Source of the DNA: Candidatus Neomicrothrix sp. UBA2974
GTDB taxonomy: Bacteria; Actinomycetota; Acidimicrobiia; Acidimicrobiales; MedAcidi-G1
DNA: 64,000 nt
Assembly (NCBI GenBank): GCA_002348705.1
Contig: DEAU01000028.1
Location: forward strand, 1-64,000
Reading direction: 5' to 3'
Below, one piece after another: positions 7,201 to 15,517 of the stretch. Numbering within the stretch: the stretch's first letter is position 1; each line of letters opens with the position of its first letter. The translations under genes were made by a program, and so were the position numbers. The notes below the pieces were generated by a model. That model was not told the DNA's origin and searched no databases. It saw nothing but the letters and a program-made list of their open reading frames with translations.

Positions 7201-7395
7201 CCGAAAGTTGTTCGTGATCTCAGTCGAGATCAGGAAACCGAAAAGTTGATGTTTGTTTTAGAAGGAAAGTTTGGTTTTTACGTCACTGACGGCGAGGTCA
7301 ACGCGTCACTACCGTTGGGCGTCACGCCTGAGAGCCTTACTGACGAGCGGGCTTCTGAGCTACTTGCCGAGCGTCGAGCCGCACTAGAGGGATGA
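4294..7395 (+). CDS. topA: DNA topoisomerase I with inserted UvrD-2B-like domain
   Basis: Type IA topoisomerase, 1033 residues, relaxing negative supercoils. The N-terminal Toprim domain has KALVIVESPAKAKTI and DEDREGE (from Asp 96); the active-site tyrosine is Tyr 320 in FITYMRTDST. The C-terminus has four repeats of the GPYV/GFYV type (about residues 630, 690, 930 and 990). Between the second and third repeats lie about 165 extra residues (about 712-877) that align in order with the 2B domain of UvrD/PcrA helicases; without them the length would be normal for actinobacterial TopA. ATG 4294 follows GGTGGA; TTG 4282 is less likely. It heads the topA-MFS-tmk-holB run. Confidence 0.97.
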   Translation: MSKALVIVESPAKAKTIAGYLGAGFVVDSSIGHIRELVTKPSDLPSEYQDKAWARFGINLDGNFEPFFILKSDSKKQVAQLKRSLKNADELYLATDEDREGERIAWDLLEVLQPKVPVKRMVFHEVTKEAITEALRNAREIDEDLVAAQMARQKLDKIVGFALSPLLWLKLSRGLSAGRVQSVATRLIVERERERMAFTAADYWGLTCNLAAESDGAFDAQVVSVDGRRVAESRHFDDEGNLTDSDLVVIDKASAELLRQSLNGQTAEVTAAESKPFRRKPPPPFTTSTFQQAAGNRLKLSPARAMAAAQALYQQGFITYMRTDSTTLSDTAVRAARNEVVDRFGREFLPAEARSYVNKVRNAQEAHEAIRPAGDRFVDPNTVRKRVPPAQASVYKMIWRRTVASQMTDVAGETLRIELTSDIAAPGYEQANLAATGTTIHHAGFRKAYENLELASDDQGTEAEDDERLLPTLTAGQTVDVVDVAAEGHSTRPPARYTESSLVKGMEEHGVGRPSTYAGIVQTIQKKYVFKKGSALVPTLAAFAVTRLLEKHFPRVVDYTFTADLEDDLDRIANGELDEVEFLRDFWRGSDNDIGLKAKVHDRAEEIVGPEVNFVELGLSDSEEPVLARYSKFGPYVQLGEVSKSIPEDVVVGELTVEQAMEYLNASSDRELGIDPATGLPVWVMSGKYGPYVMLGEPPEQPSPLSPEGRVMALPKSKKEIKVALAFLRLAEGRLDPSGAKQILNVPKRDGLGPAVIKRIMVATEAGRPVLDVLRTAGDLGIPSTTKDGVLSGQGKKTAASIKAFLKFGKKLAARSSEGPRAVLESAIDLSGYGAKISALEDGEDRKKNLDALAETLDYFDDLEAFVDELDRQSDQDNLPKPKTQSLFKTMTFERITLDDALQLLSLPRVVGADPADGVEITVQNGKFGPYLKKGSDTRSLENEEQLLTISLDECLAVLARPKKKGKNAPKVVRDLSRDQETEKLMFVLEGKFGFYVTDGEVNASLPLGVTPESLTDERASELLAERRAALEG
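5890..5911 (-). terminator. Intrinsic-terminator-like hairpin, antisense within topA
   Basis: GGGTCGGCA and TGCCGACCC form a perfect 9-bp stem with a 4-nt loop. On the plus strand the stem is preceded by six A residues (5884-5889), so on the minus strand it is followed by a T6 run, the layout of a Rho-independent terminator. No gene on the minus strand ends here. Confidence 0.45.
6430..6924 (+). other. UvrD/PcrA 2B-like segment inserted in TopA
   Basis: The translated segment starts SKKEIKVALAFLRLAEGRLD, like the region just after helicase motif IV in UvrD (EIK/RDALAYLRL). It continues with KQILNVPKRDGLGPAVIKRI (helicase: RIVNVPxRGIG), a SGY motif, KKNLDALAETLDYF (helicase: ENLEEL) and ends DLEAFVDELDRQSDQD (helicase: LxxFLExVALxSDxD), stopping just before where motif V would start. 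The order and end points match a whole 2B domain without helicase motor motifs. Based on remembered family patterns, not on a search. Confidence 0.7.
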
Positions 7396-7491
7396 AAATC
7401 TAAGTCTCTGACAGCAATCTTGTCTGAAGTCTGATTGGACCAGAGATGACCGCAATAGGCGCCTCCCCCTGATCGCCATGCTCACCTCCCT

Positions 7492-7497
7492 TAGAGT
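7492..7497 (+). promoter_or_regulatory. -10-like box (TAGAGT) for a leaderless start at 7504
   Basis: TAGAGT lies 6 nt before GTG 7504. It supports this start over the in-frame GTG 7525, which has GAGGAG 9 nt upstream. Confidence 0.45.
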
Positions 7498-7503
7498 AGG
7501 AAG

Positions 7504-9039
7504 GTGACCGAGGAGAGCGGACCGGTGGGACCGGACTCGGTTGATGACGGTTCTGCCGACGACCAGCGCCGTAGACGGCGATTGCCAGGTGATGAGTTCA
7601 CGCCGTTTCTGCCGCTGAAGAGACGGCCGGCTCTAAAGAGCCGTATCTTCGGGACACGAGCCTTCTTTCGGCTTTGGATGGCTCAGGTCGTATCTGCGAC
7701 TGGCGATTGGCTCGGTCTGCTGGCTATTTCGATTCTGGCTATACGGCTCGGTACGGGTAACGAGGGAGCGGCACTCAGCTTGGTACTGGCCGCGCGCATC
7801 GTCCCCGGCTTTTTCTTTGGTCCGGTAGCTGGTGTCCTAGTCGACCGTTGGGATCGCAAGCGCACAATGGTTGTCTGCGACGTGGGCCGAGCCGCCGTGA
7901 TGGTGGCACTGCCCTTTGTGGACACATTGGTCGGTCTATTCCTGGCCTCACTGGTCCTGGAGGCATTTACCATGCTGTGGGGGCCGGCCAAGGAGGCCTC
8001 AGTACCCCACGTAGTCAGCGAGGACCAGTTAGCCACGGCTAACTCGCTTTCTCTAGTTGCCGCCTATGGGACCTTTCCCTTGGGTGCTGGCCTGATGGCT
8101 TTGTTCGGTCGGCTTTCGACCGCCCTTTTCGACTCGGCATGGGCCGACAACGTTCGCCTTGACGACATGGGTCTCGCCTTTTATGCGAATGCTCTATCGT
8201 TTCTGGTTACCGGTTGGCTCATCTTTACCCTTGACCTGCCCAAGCGACCCCGCTCGGAGCAGGACGAGGCGAAAGGTCGTCGCTTGGTGCTGGACAACCC
8301 GATCGCCGAACTTCGAGAGGGATGGCGGTTCGCCTTTGGAAATCCGGTGGCCCGCACCGTGAACCTCGGCTTGGCCACTGGCCTGATCGGTGGAGGGATG
8401 CTGGTACCACTGGGGGCCATTTACGCCGACGAAGTTCTCGGAGCGGGAAAGTCCGGCTTAGGAGTCCTCATCACCGCACTCGGCCTTGGTGTGGCATCCG
8501 GCGTGGGACTGGTCACCTGGCGACAAAAATACCTTGATAAAGCCAGAACGTTCACCCTGGCCCTCACCGGCGCTGGCGTCTTTCTGGCCCTAGCGGCGTC
8601 GATTGGGCAGGTACACGCCTCGACATCGATGGTCTTCGGGATCGGCATCTGCGCGGGATCTGTATACGTGCTGGGCTTCACCCTGCTGCACGAGACAGTG
8701 GAAGACGAACTGCGGGGCCGGATCTTCTCGACGCTCTACCTACTAGTCCGGGGTTGCGTCCTTCTGGCTCTGGTAGTGGGCCCGCTAATGGAAGACATGT
8801 TGGATCGTTTTTCCAGCCTGCTCTGGAATCGGCATTTGGAGCTATTCGGCCTCGAGGTCCACGTACCAGGGGTGCGTCTCACACTTTGGCTGGCGGCGGT
8901 CATCATCCTTACCTCGGGCGCCGTCGCTGCCGGTTCCCTGCGGTCCGGCGTCCGCGCGTCGACGGCCAGCGGTTTACTTGAGGACAAGGCTCCAGTAGAT
9001 GTTCTGGACGATGAAATACGGGGAGATTCAGAAGGGTGA
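7504..9039 (+). CDS. MFS transporter, fused to thymidylate kinase in some relatives
   Basis: A 511-residue major facilitator with about twelve hydrophobic helices. The loop after helix 2 has FFGPVAGVLVDRWDRKRTMVV, the MFS motif A pattern, and the sequence resembles the EntS/MFS_3 group of exporters. Substrate unknown. In streptomycetes the equivalent position between topA and holB holds one protein with an MFS part and a thymidylate kinase part; here the stop TGA overlaps the tmk start, so the two are separate but tightly joined. GTG 7504 is supported by a TAGAGT box; GTG 7525 is the alternative. Confidence 0.88.
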   Translation: MTEESGPVGPDSVDDGSADDQRRRRRLPGDEFTPFLPLKRRPALKSRIFGTRAFFRLWMAQVVSATGDWLGLLAISILAIRLGTGNEGAALSLVLAARIVPGFFFGPVAGVLVDRWDRKRTMVVCDVGRAAVMVALPFVDTLVGLFLASLVLEAFTMLWGPAKEASVPHVVSEDQLATANSLSLVAAYGTFPLGAGLMALFGRLSTALFDSAWADNVRLDDMGLAFYANALSFLVTGWLIFTLDLPKRPRSEQDEAKGRRLVLDNPIAELREGWRFAFGNPVARTVNLGLATGLIGGGMLVPLGAIYADEVLGAGKSGLGVLITALGLGVASGVGLVTWRQKYLDKARTFTLALTGAGVFLALAASIGQVHASTSMVFGIGICAGSVYVLGFTLLHETVEDELRGRIFSTLYLLVRGCVLLALVVGPLMEDMLDRFSSLLWNRHLELFGLEVHVPGVRLTLWLAAVIILTSGAVAAGSLRSGVRASTASGLLEDKAPVDVLDDEIRGDSEG

Positions 9040-9638
9040 TGGGCCGATTTATCGCCGTGGAGGGTGCCGACGGGACAGGCAAGTCCACCCAAGCCCGCTT
9101 ACTCGCCGAATACCTCGGCGCAGTGTTCACCCGGGAGCCCGGCGGAACGCCACTAGGTGAACGAATCCGCGACCTCGTGCTGGATCCCGACGGCGACGGC
9201 CCGGTAGACCGGGCCGAGGCGCTATTGATGGCTGCCGCAAGGGCTCAGCATGTAGAACTGGTGGTGTTGCCAGCTCTTGCTGCCGGCCGGGATGTGGTGT
9301 CAGACCGCTACGTGGCTTCCTCGGTGGCTTATCAGGGCTACGGACGAGGACTAGGTGCCGACGTAGTAGCAGATGTCAACCGGTTTGCCACCGGTGGCCT
9401 GCAGCCCGACTTGGTGGTGCTCGTTGCCCTTGATGTGCCGTTGGCAGCGGACCGACTAGGTGATGAACGGGATCGGATCGAGCGATCCGGTGATGGCCTT
9501 CAGGCGAAGGTAGTTGAGGCCTACAAAGAGATGGCCACCGCTGATCCAGACCGTTGGATAGTGGTCGACGGTTCAGGGACTATTGACGAGGTGGCTGACC
9601 GGATTGCCCGAGCCATCGATGAGTGGTTGTCCCGGTGA
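9039..9638 (+). CDS. tmk: Thymidylate kinase
   Basis: A 199-residue dTMP kinase (dTMP + ATP to dTDP + ADP), needed for dTTP supply. The P-loop is VEGADGTGKSTQARLLAEYL; the DR motif is VVSDRYVASSVAYQGYGRG; the LID region lies around DERDRIERSGDG. Length is normal. ATG 9039 overlaps the stop of the MFS gene (TGATG); GTG 9036 just before it is also possible. The stop overlaps the likely start of holB, so the three genes are probably translated together, linking nucleotide supply and replication genes. Confidence 0.96.
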   Translation: MGRFIAVEGADGTGKSTQARLLAEYLGAVFTREPGGTPLGERIRDLVLDPDGDGPVDRAEALLMAAARAQHVELVVLPALAAGRDVVSDRYVASSVAYQGYGRGLGADVVADVNRFATGGLQPDLVVLVALDVPLAADRLGDERDRIERSGDGLQAKVVEAYKEMATADPDRWIVVDGSGTIDEVADRIARAIDEWLSR

Positions 9639-10744
9639 CGGCGCTACCGACCGCACTGGTCGACGAGTTGGACGACGCTGGGCTATGGGCGAAGGTTCTA
9701 GGTCAGCCGGACGCCGTTTCCCTTCTCCGCGCCGCAGTCGCCGCTCCGGTTCATGCCTACCTTCTGGTTGGGCCGACCGGTGCCGGACGAGAGGAGGCTG
9801 CACGTGCCTTCGCCGGAGCATTGTTCGCTGACGGAGTGGATGACGACAGAGAAGCATCTCGGCACCGCTCGTTGGCCGCAGCGGGACAACATCCGGACCT
9901 AGTTCTTGTTGAGTCCGAGGGTCGGTCCCTATTAGTTGCCGACGCCGATCGTGTCACTGTCGAGGGATGGCGGTCGCCGGTTGAGGCCGACCGCAAGGTG
10001 ATTGTGGTTGATCGTTTCCACACAGCCGAAGCGGCTGCAGCAGCCAGCTTGCTTAAGACAATCGAAGAACCCCCGATAACCGCCGTCTTTGTGTTGCTGG
10101 CCGACGAGATCCCGGAGGAGCACATAACAGTGGCTTCACGGTGTGTGAGGGTCGATGTTGGCCCCATACCGACAGAGGTCTTGGCGGGATTGATTGAGGC
10201 TGAGGGAGTGGCTGCAGATCGGTCTATCGACGTGGCCGAAGCAGCCGGCGGCAGCCTGGAACGGGCCCGTCTGCTGGCTAATGACTCGGCGGTGCTGGCG
10301 AGGCGGGACGCCTGGCGGTCGGTTCTGGATCGACTCGACGGTTCCGGTGCAGCAGTCGCGGTGCTGGTCGACGAGGTCCGTGCACTGATCGACGCCGCTC
10401 AGGCCCCGCTTGAGGAGCGTCATCGGCAGGAGTTGGACGAACTGGCGGAACGCGAGGAGGTAATCGGAACACGTGGCTCAGGTCGACGGCAGCTCACTGA
10501 GCGGCAGCGCAGGGAGGTTCGCCGCCATCGTGACGACGAACTGAGGTTTGGCCTGGCTACTTTGAGCCGCACCTATTTGGCCCAAGCCGATTTGGAAATC
10601 AGATCAGAATTAGAGGCTGAAAAGATGCTGACTGCCACGACCCGCATCACTCAGGCTGCCGGCGAACTGGTTCGCAACCCGAATGAGGCGCTGTTCTTGC
10701 AGGCGCTATTCCTAGACCTGCCCATTGTTCAGGACCGAAACTGA
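9635..10744 (+). CDS. holB: DNA polymerase III clamp-loader subunit delta' (HolB)
   Basis: A 369-residue clamp-loader AAA+ protein. It keeps the family block ASLLKTIEEPPITAVFVLLA and the SRC arginine-finger motif (TVASRCVRVDV). The P-loop is degenerate (GPTGAGREEAARAF, without the usual GKT), as expected for a delta' subunit that does not bind ATP. The four zinc-binding cysteines common in this family are also absent. GTG 9635 overlaps the tmk stop (GTGA); GTG 9623 is an alternative. The place after topA and tmk is conserved in Actinobacteria. The 231 nt after the gene show no clear feature. Confidence 0.92.
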   Translation: MTALPTALVDELDDAGLWAKVLGQPDAVSLLRAAVAAPVHAYLLVGPTGAGREEAARAFAGALFADGVDDDREASRHRSLAAAGQHPDLVLVESEGRSLLVADADRVTVEGWRSPVEADRKVIVVDRFHTAEAAAAASLLKTIEEPPITAVFVLLADEIPEEHITVASRCVRVDVGPIPTEVLAGLIEAEGVAADRSIDVAEAAGGSLERARLLANDSAVLARRDAWRSVLDRLDGSGAAVAVLVDEVRALIDAAQAPLEERHRQELDELAEREEVIGTRGSGRRQLTERQRREVRRHRDDELRFGLATLSRTYLAQADLEIRSELEAEKMLTATTRITQAAGELVRNPNEALFLQALFLDLPIVQDRN

Positions 10745-10975
10745 TCGGCGCAGGTATCAACCACCTCGCCGGCCGGTTCCTCGTTCGTTCATCAGGCCGC
10801 TGAGTCTGGGAGAACGGCCGATGTGGAGGACTTGTTCTTTCTTCCGGTCGCGTTAACCGCCAGCCAAGCACCAGCTTTTACGGTCTGGCACCTCAGACGT
10901 GTTGGAGAAAAATGTCTGAACTCAAGTCAATCGATCAATAAGAGGGTTAGGGATTGCGCTTTCGAAGGATGACCC

Positions 10976-11764
10976 TCACTCAGGGGTTACGTAGGCGGCA
11001 GTCAATCCGCCGTCAACGGTGAAATCGGTTCCGGTCACGTATGACGATTCGTCCGACGCTAAGAACAGGGCAGCCGCTGCAATCTCGGCTGCCTCGCCGA
11101 AACGTCCCATTGGGACATGGACCAAACGCCGATTCCGCTTCTCCTCAGTGTCCAGATAAGACATCAACAGCTCGGTGCGCAGTGGGCCCGGGCAAAGAGC
11201 GTTGACCCGGATCCCCTCTCGGGCGTGAATCACCGCTAATTCTCGAGTCATGGCCAGGACCCCTCCCTTGGAGGCCGTATAGGCCAACTGGGGAGTGGCC
11301 GCCCCCAGTAGTGCGACGAAACTGGCCGTGTTGATCACCGAACCGCCGCCAGCCCGCCGCAGAACGGGGATGCCGTGACGACAGCCGAACCAGACTCCCT
11401 TGAGGTTGACATCCATCGTCAGGTCCCAGACGTCATCCTCAGTCGACTGGGCGTCGCCGTCGTCGGCCAGCATGACCCCGGCGTTGTTGAACAAGACGTC
11501 TAGTCGGCCGAAAGCCTCTTCGGCTTCAGCTATCGCTGTTGCCACTTCGGCTTCAACGGCCACGTTGGCTGTGAGCGCTACCGCTTCGCCCCCTGCTGCG
11601 GTCACCTCATTGGCCACTGCTGCTGCGCCTTCGGTGTCCATGTCTACGACCGCAACTTGGGCACCTTCAGCGGCGAAAAGCAAAGCTGTTTGGTGTCCGA
11701 TGCCTGCCGCCGCTCCGGTGATGAATGCCGCCTTTCCAGCCAAACGGCCCGAATCCTTTCCCAT
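10976..11764 (-). CDS. Short-chain dehydrogenase/reductase
   Basis: A 262-residue classical SDR. The NAD(P)-binding motif is TGAAAGIG near the N-terminus, the NNAG motif is VLFNNAGVML, the catalytic serine lies in INTASFVALLG and the YxxxK pair in YTASKGG. An acidic residue after the second strand (VAVVDMDTEG) favours NAD over NADP. Substrate unknown. ATG 11764 has GGAAG 10 nt upstream; ATG 11782 would add six residues. The gene is divergent from the metallo-hydrolase and convergent with holB. Confidence 0.92.
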   Translation of the reverse strand: MGKDSGRLAGKAAFITGAAAGIGHQTALLFAAEGAQVAVVDMDTEGAAAVANEVTAAGGEAVALTANVAVEAEVATAIAEAEEAFGRLDVLFNNAGVMLADDGDAQSTEDDVWDLTMDVNLKGVWFGCRHGIPVLRRAGGGSVINTASFVALLGAATPQLAYTASKGGVLAMTRELAVIHAREGIRVNALCPGPLRTELLMSYLDTEEKRNRRLVHVPMGRFGEAAEIAAAALFLASDESSYVTGTDFTVDGGLTAAYVTPE

Positions 11765-11972
11765 GTTGGGAGTCTTCCACATGGAGTCGAGGACTTAGGA
11801 TGGGGCTAGGTCGCCGTTCAGGCCATCGATGGTCGGGGGGTCGCCGTCTGGAAGGCTCTTTAGCCCTGACACCAATCAAAAATGCTGGGCCGACCATTGG
11901 CCTCCGGCAGGTGCACGGTATCTGCCACGAGAACCTCGGCGAGGTCGAACGCTTGAGAGAAGGATCTTCTTG

Positions 11973-12839
11973 GTGAGCACGATGGTGACCATCACGGGTA
12001 CAGGGACGCCGATTCCCACACCGGACCGAGCAGGGCCGGGTGTCTTGGTGGAGGTCGAGGGACCTGGTGGTGGCCTGACTCGGCTTCAGTTTGACGCAGG
12101 CCGGGGCACGGTGATGCGTCTGCTAGGCGCGGGGACCTCACCGGGCGGACTCGATGCAGTCTTCCTCACCCACCACCACTCCGACCATCTAGTGGGTCTT
12201 GACGACCTTCTCCTTACACGTTGGGTTATGGATCGCTCCCAGAACCTGCCTTCCCTGCCGCTCGTGATGCCGACCGGTCCCTGCGTCCGTTTTGTTGATG
12301 GGCTCGTCGACCGGTGGTCGGAGGATCTAGCGGTGCGGGCCGGGCATGCCAAACGCACGGATGTGCTTCAGGTTGACCTTCTCCCATTTGCGTACCCGGT
12401 AGTACCGACAGAAGTCTGGCGGCTAAACGACGTGCGGGTGTTTGCTGGCCAGGTCCGACATGAGCCGGTCCATCCCGCTGTCGGCTATCGGATTGAGAGC
12501 CCAGACGGGGTGGTAGTCGTATCGGGGGACACCTTGGTGTGTGACGAGATGGCGGACTTAGCTGCGGGTGCCGATGTGCTGGTGTATGAGGCAATGCGCT
12601 TTTCGGAAATCCGACCGCTCCCTGAGCACCGGCGCTTCATCCTCAGCTACCACGCTGACACGGTTGAGATTGGCCGGCAGGCCGCGAATCTGCAAATCCC
12701 GTCCCTAGTGCTGACGCACCTGATACCCCCGCCAGCATCGGAGGCCGATGAGGAGGCGTTCGTTGCCGACGTGCGTTCCGGTGGCTACTCCGGCAACGTA
12801 GTCGTGGCCCGGGACCTCACAAAGGTCACCTTGCCCTGA
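11973..12839 (+). CDS. MBL-fold metallo-hydrolase, RNase Z/arylsulfatase-like
   Basis: A 288-residue metallo-beta-lactamase-fold protein with the zinc motif THHHSDHLVGLDDL, a further ligand histidine in GQVRHEPVHPAVGYR, the bridging aspartate in VVSGDT and a C-terminal histidine in VLTHLIPPP. The closest general group is the RNase Z-like/ElaC-related hydrolases, but the long RNase Z exosite arm is not visible, so a small-molecule ester or lactone substrate is equally possible. GTG 11973 is chosen because AGAAGGA lies 9 nt upstream; upstream in-frame sequence looks non-coding. Confidence 0.88.
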   Translation: MSTMVTITGTGTPIPTPDRAGPGVLVEVEGPGGGLTRLQFDAGRGTVMRLLGAGTSPGGLDAVFLTHHHSDHLVGLDDLLLTRWVMDRSQNLPSLPLVMPTGPCVRFVDGLVDRWSEDLAVRAGHAKRTDVLQVDLLPFAYPVVPTEVWRLNDVRVFAGQVRHEPVHPAVGYRIESPDGVVVVSGDTLVCDEMADLAAGADVLVYEAMRFSEIRPLPEHRRFILSYHADTVEIGRQAANLQIPSLVLTHLIPPPASEADEEAFVADVRSGGYSGNVVVARDLTKVTLP

Positions 12840-12945
12840 TTGGGCTTCTTGCCGCCCAGACGTCGGCAGTGGCGCCTTTGCTGGCTGGTCATTCTGGTAC
12901 TACTACGTTGCGGTGATCGCATGGCCGGCAGTTAGAAGCCAATGG

Positions 12946-13659
12946 TCATGAGTCATGCAGGACGAAGCGGATTCGCTTGAATCCTTTGCCCTTGGACTCC
13001 GTCTTTATGACCTCCAGGCGCCCGACCTGACCAGTGGACGATACGTGGGTCCCGCCGTCAGCCTGCTTGTCCAAGCCGACGATATCCACCACACGGATCT
13101 CCGTTACGGACTCGGGGACCAGGTTGACTTTGGTGCGGATCAATTCCCGGTCCAACACCGCATCGCTGCGGGAGACAAACGACACTTCGATCGGCCGGTT
13201 GGCGGCGATCTCAGCGTTGCAGAGTGCCTCAATCTCTGCGGCAAAGCCTTCTGGAAGTTGGTCAACTTCGAAATCCATGCGCCCAGACAGTGCATCCATG
13301 TTCCCGCCAGTCACCACACGTCGCCAGTGCTTCCACATCACCCCACACAGCACGTGCATAGCGGTGTGGGTGCGCATCATGTGTCGTCGGCGCGTGTCAT
13401 CGACCTCGCCAGTTACCGGCGTGCCCACCTTGGGCACCGGTCCAGCCAGTGTGTGGAGCAGCAGTCCATCGACCGTTCGCACATCGACCACGTTGGCCGC
13501 ACCAGTGGCCCAAACCAAGTGGCCGGTGTCATGGGGTTGTCCGCCACTGGTCGCATAAAAGGCTGTCCGGTCAAGTTCAACCTGGGTGTCATCGACGGAG
13601 ACCACCTCTGCCTCGAATGTCCGCAGTTCGGCATTGTGCAGGTACAGACGATCTGTCAC
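12946..13659 (-). CDS. AlaX-type alanyl-tRNA editing protein
   Basis: A 237-residue stand-alone relative of the AlaRS editing domain, which hydrolyses mischarged Ser- or Gly-tRNA(Ala). The zinc motif HxxxH is RTHTAMHVL and the second metal site is QADGGTHVSSTGQVG; the N-terminal part (YATSGGQPHDTG) corresponds to the AlaRS C-terminal-like beta domain seen in AlaX-M proteins. The usual cysteine before GGTHV is an aspartate here, a variant I recall in other AlaX members. The start overlaps the stop of the upstream gene by 4 nt, so the two form a pair. Confidence 0.92.
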   Translation of the reverse strand: MTDRLYLHNAELRTFEAEVVSVDDTQVELDRTAFYATSGGQPHDTGHLVWATGAANVVDVRTVDGLLLHTLAGPVPKVGTPVTGEVDDTRRRHMMRTHTAMHVLCGVMWKHWRRVVTGGNMDALSGRMDFEVDQLPEGFAAEIEALCNAEIAANRPIEVSFVSRSDAVLDRELIRTKVNLVPESVTEIRVVDIVGLDKQADGGTHVSSTGQVGRLEVIKTESKGKGFKRIRFVLHDS

Positions 13660-14162
13660 GGAGAGCCCCCTTTGGCGGCACCGGCTACGTCAATACGCAA
13701 CTCAAGTCCGTCATCGCTAGTGATCACTGTCCAAACCAAGGCGTCGAGCCCGACACCGTTGGCTGCCCAGGTCATCTTGGGGTCACAGCTATCGTAAAAA
13801 ACACCCGTTCCCCCTCCGCCGTTCGGGTCCCATTGCACCAGACAGTCGTTGCTTCCGGGAACCCGAGCCGAGAACGTCGACCAGCCGACCTTGGGGTCGC
13901 CACCTGCGTGGGTGACCCAGATGGGGAGATCGCGACCGACTAGATCGGGGAATGGCACCGGCCCGCGCGCCGCAATCTCGGAGGCTAGATCCGCAGCGTC
14001 AATGCCCCTGAAGTCTGGATCCCCAAGCTTCACGTCGACAGCGTCGGACGATCCAGCCAGCCACAAGATCCCGACCAGACCACCCGCGGCGCCAGCCAGA
14101 GCAACGACCGTGACCACTAGGGCCCGCCTCAGGTCGAATCGCAGACCGCGAGCAATTGTCAC
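13656..14162 (-). CDS. Membrane-anchored protein of unknown function
   Basis: A 168-residue protein with a basic N-terminus and one hydrophobic helix (ALVVTVVALAGAAGGLVGILWL), followed by an extracytoplasmic domain with two cysteines (NDCLVQWDP and FYDSCDP). The spacing recalls a Rieske domain, but the histidine ligands are missing, so it is at best a degenerate Rieske-like fold. GTG 14162 has AAGGAG 11 nt upstream. The stop overlaps the alaX start by 4 nt. Expression with an editing factor gives no clear functional hint. Confidence 0.7.
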   Translation of the reverse strand: MTIARGLRFDLRRALVVTVVALAGAAGGLVGILWLAGSSDAVDVKLGDPDFRGIDAADLASEIAARGPVPFPDLVGRDLPIWVTHAGGDPKVGWSTFSARVPGSNDCLVQWDPNGGGGTGVFYDSCDPKMTWAANGVGLDALVWTVITSDDGLELRIDVAGAAKGGSP

Positions 14163-14279
14163 GACTTCTCGGACTCCTTCTTAGTTTCAATCCCCGGCTT
14201 CGGAGCGATGAATTCAGGGACGGGATTGTGGGTTCGATGTCACATCGGCCCGCTGGGGAAACGGTTGAGTGCCCGAGCC

Positions 14280-14285
14280 TAGGAT
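14280..14285 (+). promoter_or_regulatory. -10-like box (TAGGAT) upstream of sucC
   Basis: TAGGAT would start transcription near 14292, leaving a leader of about 50 nt with AGAAGGG before GTG 14345. Motif-based inference. Confidence 0.35.
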
Positions 14286-14344
14286 CGCCGGGTCGACGGG
14301 CCCAACGGTCTTGGCTTAAAGAGGGCGCTAGAAGGGTGGTCAGG

Positions 14345-15517
14345 GTGGACCTTTTCGAATACCAGGGCAAACGGTTCTTTGCCCGCTATGGCATGCCGGT
14401 GTCTGCCGGGGAGATCGCCTTCACGGTGGACGAGGCTGTTGCGGCTGCAGAACGTCTGGGTACCCCAGTAATGGTCAAGGCCCAAGTGCACACCGGTGGC
14501 CGAGGCAAGGCGGGGGGAGTGAAGTTCGCTGCCACTGTGGAAGACGTCCGCCTTCACGCCTCGGCGATCCTCGGCCTAGATATCCGCGGTCATGTGGTGG
14601 GTCGTGTCTGGATCGAGAAGGCCTCCGACATCGCCGAGGAGTACTACGCCTCGTTCACCCTTGACCGCTCGGCCAAGAAGCATCTGGGGATGCTGTCAGC
14701 TGAGGGCGGTGTCGAAATTGAGACCATCGCGGAAGAGAATCCCGATGCCATCGCCAAAGTGTGGGTCGATCCCGTCGATGGCCTTGACGCGGACACCGCA
14801 CGGGAATGGGTGGCTGCTGCCCGCCTACCAGAGGCTGCTGTGGAGGGAACGGTCGCCATCCTCCAGCAGTTGTATACGGCCTATGTGGACGGCGATGCTG
14901 ATCTGGTTGAAATCAACCCACTCATCCTCACTCCGGACGGGAGGGTTCACGTACTGGATGCCAAGGTCACGCTTGACAGCAACTCGACCTTCCGTCATGA
15001 GGACTATGACGCCTATGACGAGACGCAAACACGCGACGCCCGGGAGACAGCGGCCCATGCCCGCGGACTGCAGTACGTCGGCTTGGAGGGTTCAGTGGGC
15101 GTGATTGCCAACGGCGCCGGCTTAGCGATGTCTACGGTCGACGTGGTCAACCAAGTTGGTGGCCGGCCGGCCAACTTCCTGGACATCGGGGGTGGGGCCA
15201 ACGCCGATGTGATGGCTGGTGCTCTGGAAGTCATCAACAATGATCCGGCTGTCCGGTGCATTTTCATCAACATCTTTGGGGGGATTACCCGAGGTGAGGA
15301 GGTGGCCAACGGGATCGTGGAGGCGCTTCAGCGAGTAGACATCGACTCCCCTATCGTCATACGCCTAGATGGGACCAACGCTGAGGAGGGCCGAGCCATT
15401 CTCCAGCCACACCTATCGGACACTCTGCGTATGGCGCCCACCATGCTTGACGCAGCCCGAACGGCCGTTGCTCTAGCCGACGAGGAAGTTGATTCTGGAC
15501 AGGGGAGCGTTCAATGA
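14345..15517 (+). CDS. sucC: Succinate-CoA ligase (ADP/GDP-forming) subunit beta
   Basis: A 390-residue ATP-grasp subunit of succinyl-CoA synthetase, which makes ATP or GTP from succinyl-CoA in the TCA cycle. The N-terminal MDLFEYQGKRFF is typical; the nucleotide-binding segment is VMVKAQVHTGGRGKAGGVK, and the C-terminal flavodoxin-like part has FLDIGGGANADVMAGAL and INIFGGITRGEEVANGI. GTG 14345 gives the normal length and has AGAAGGG 8 nt upstream; earlier in-frame starts would add non-conserved residues. The stop overlaps sucD (ATGA). Confidence 0.97.
   Translation: MDLFEYQGKRFFARYGMPVSAGEIAFTVDEAVAAAERLGTPVMVKAQVHTGGRGKAGGVKFAATVEDVRLHASAILGLDIRGHVVGRVWIEKASDIAEEYYASFTLDRSAKKHLGMLSAEGGVEIETIAEENPDAIAKVWVDPVDGLDADTAREWVAAARLPEAAVEGTVAILQQLYTAYVDGDADLVEINPLILTPDGRVHVLDAKVTLDSNSTFRHEDYDAYDETQTRDARETAAHARGLQYVGLEGSVGVIANGAGLAMSTVDVVNQVGGRPANFLDIGGGANADVMAGALEVINNDPAVRCIFINIFGGITRGEEVANGIVEALQRVDIDSPIVIRLDGTNAEEGRAILQPHLSDTLRMAPTMLDAARTAVALADEEVDSGQGSVQ

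Noticed and set aside
12841..12858. TGGGC...GCCCA inverted repeat as a terminator
   Set aside because: Only a 5-bp stem with an 8-nt loop and no T run; too weak to call.
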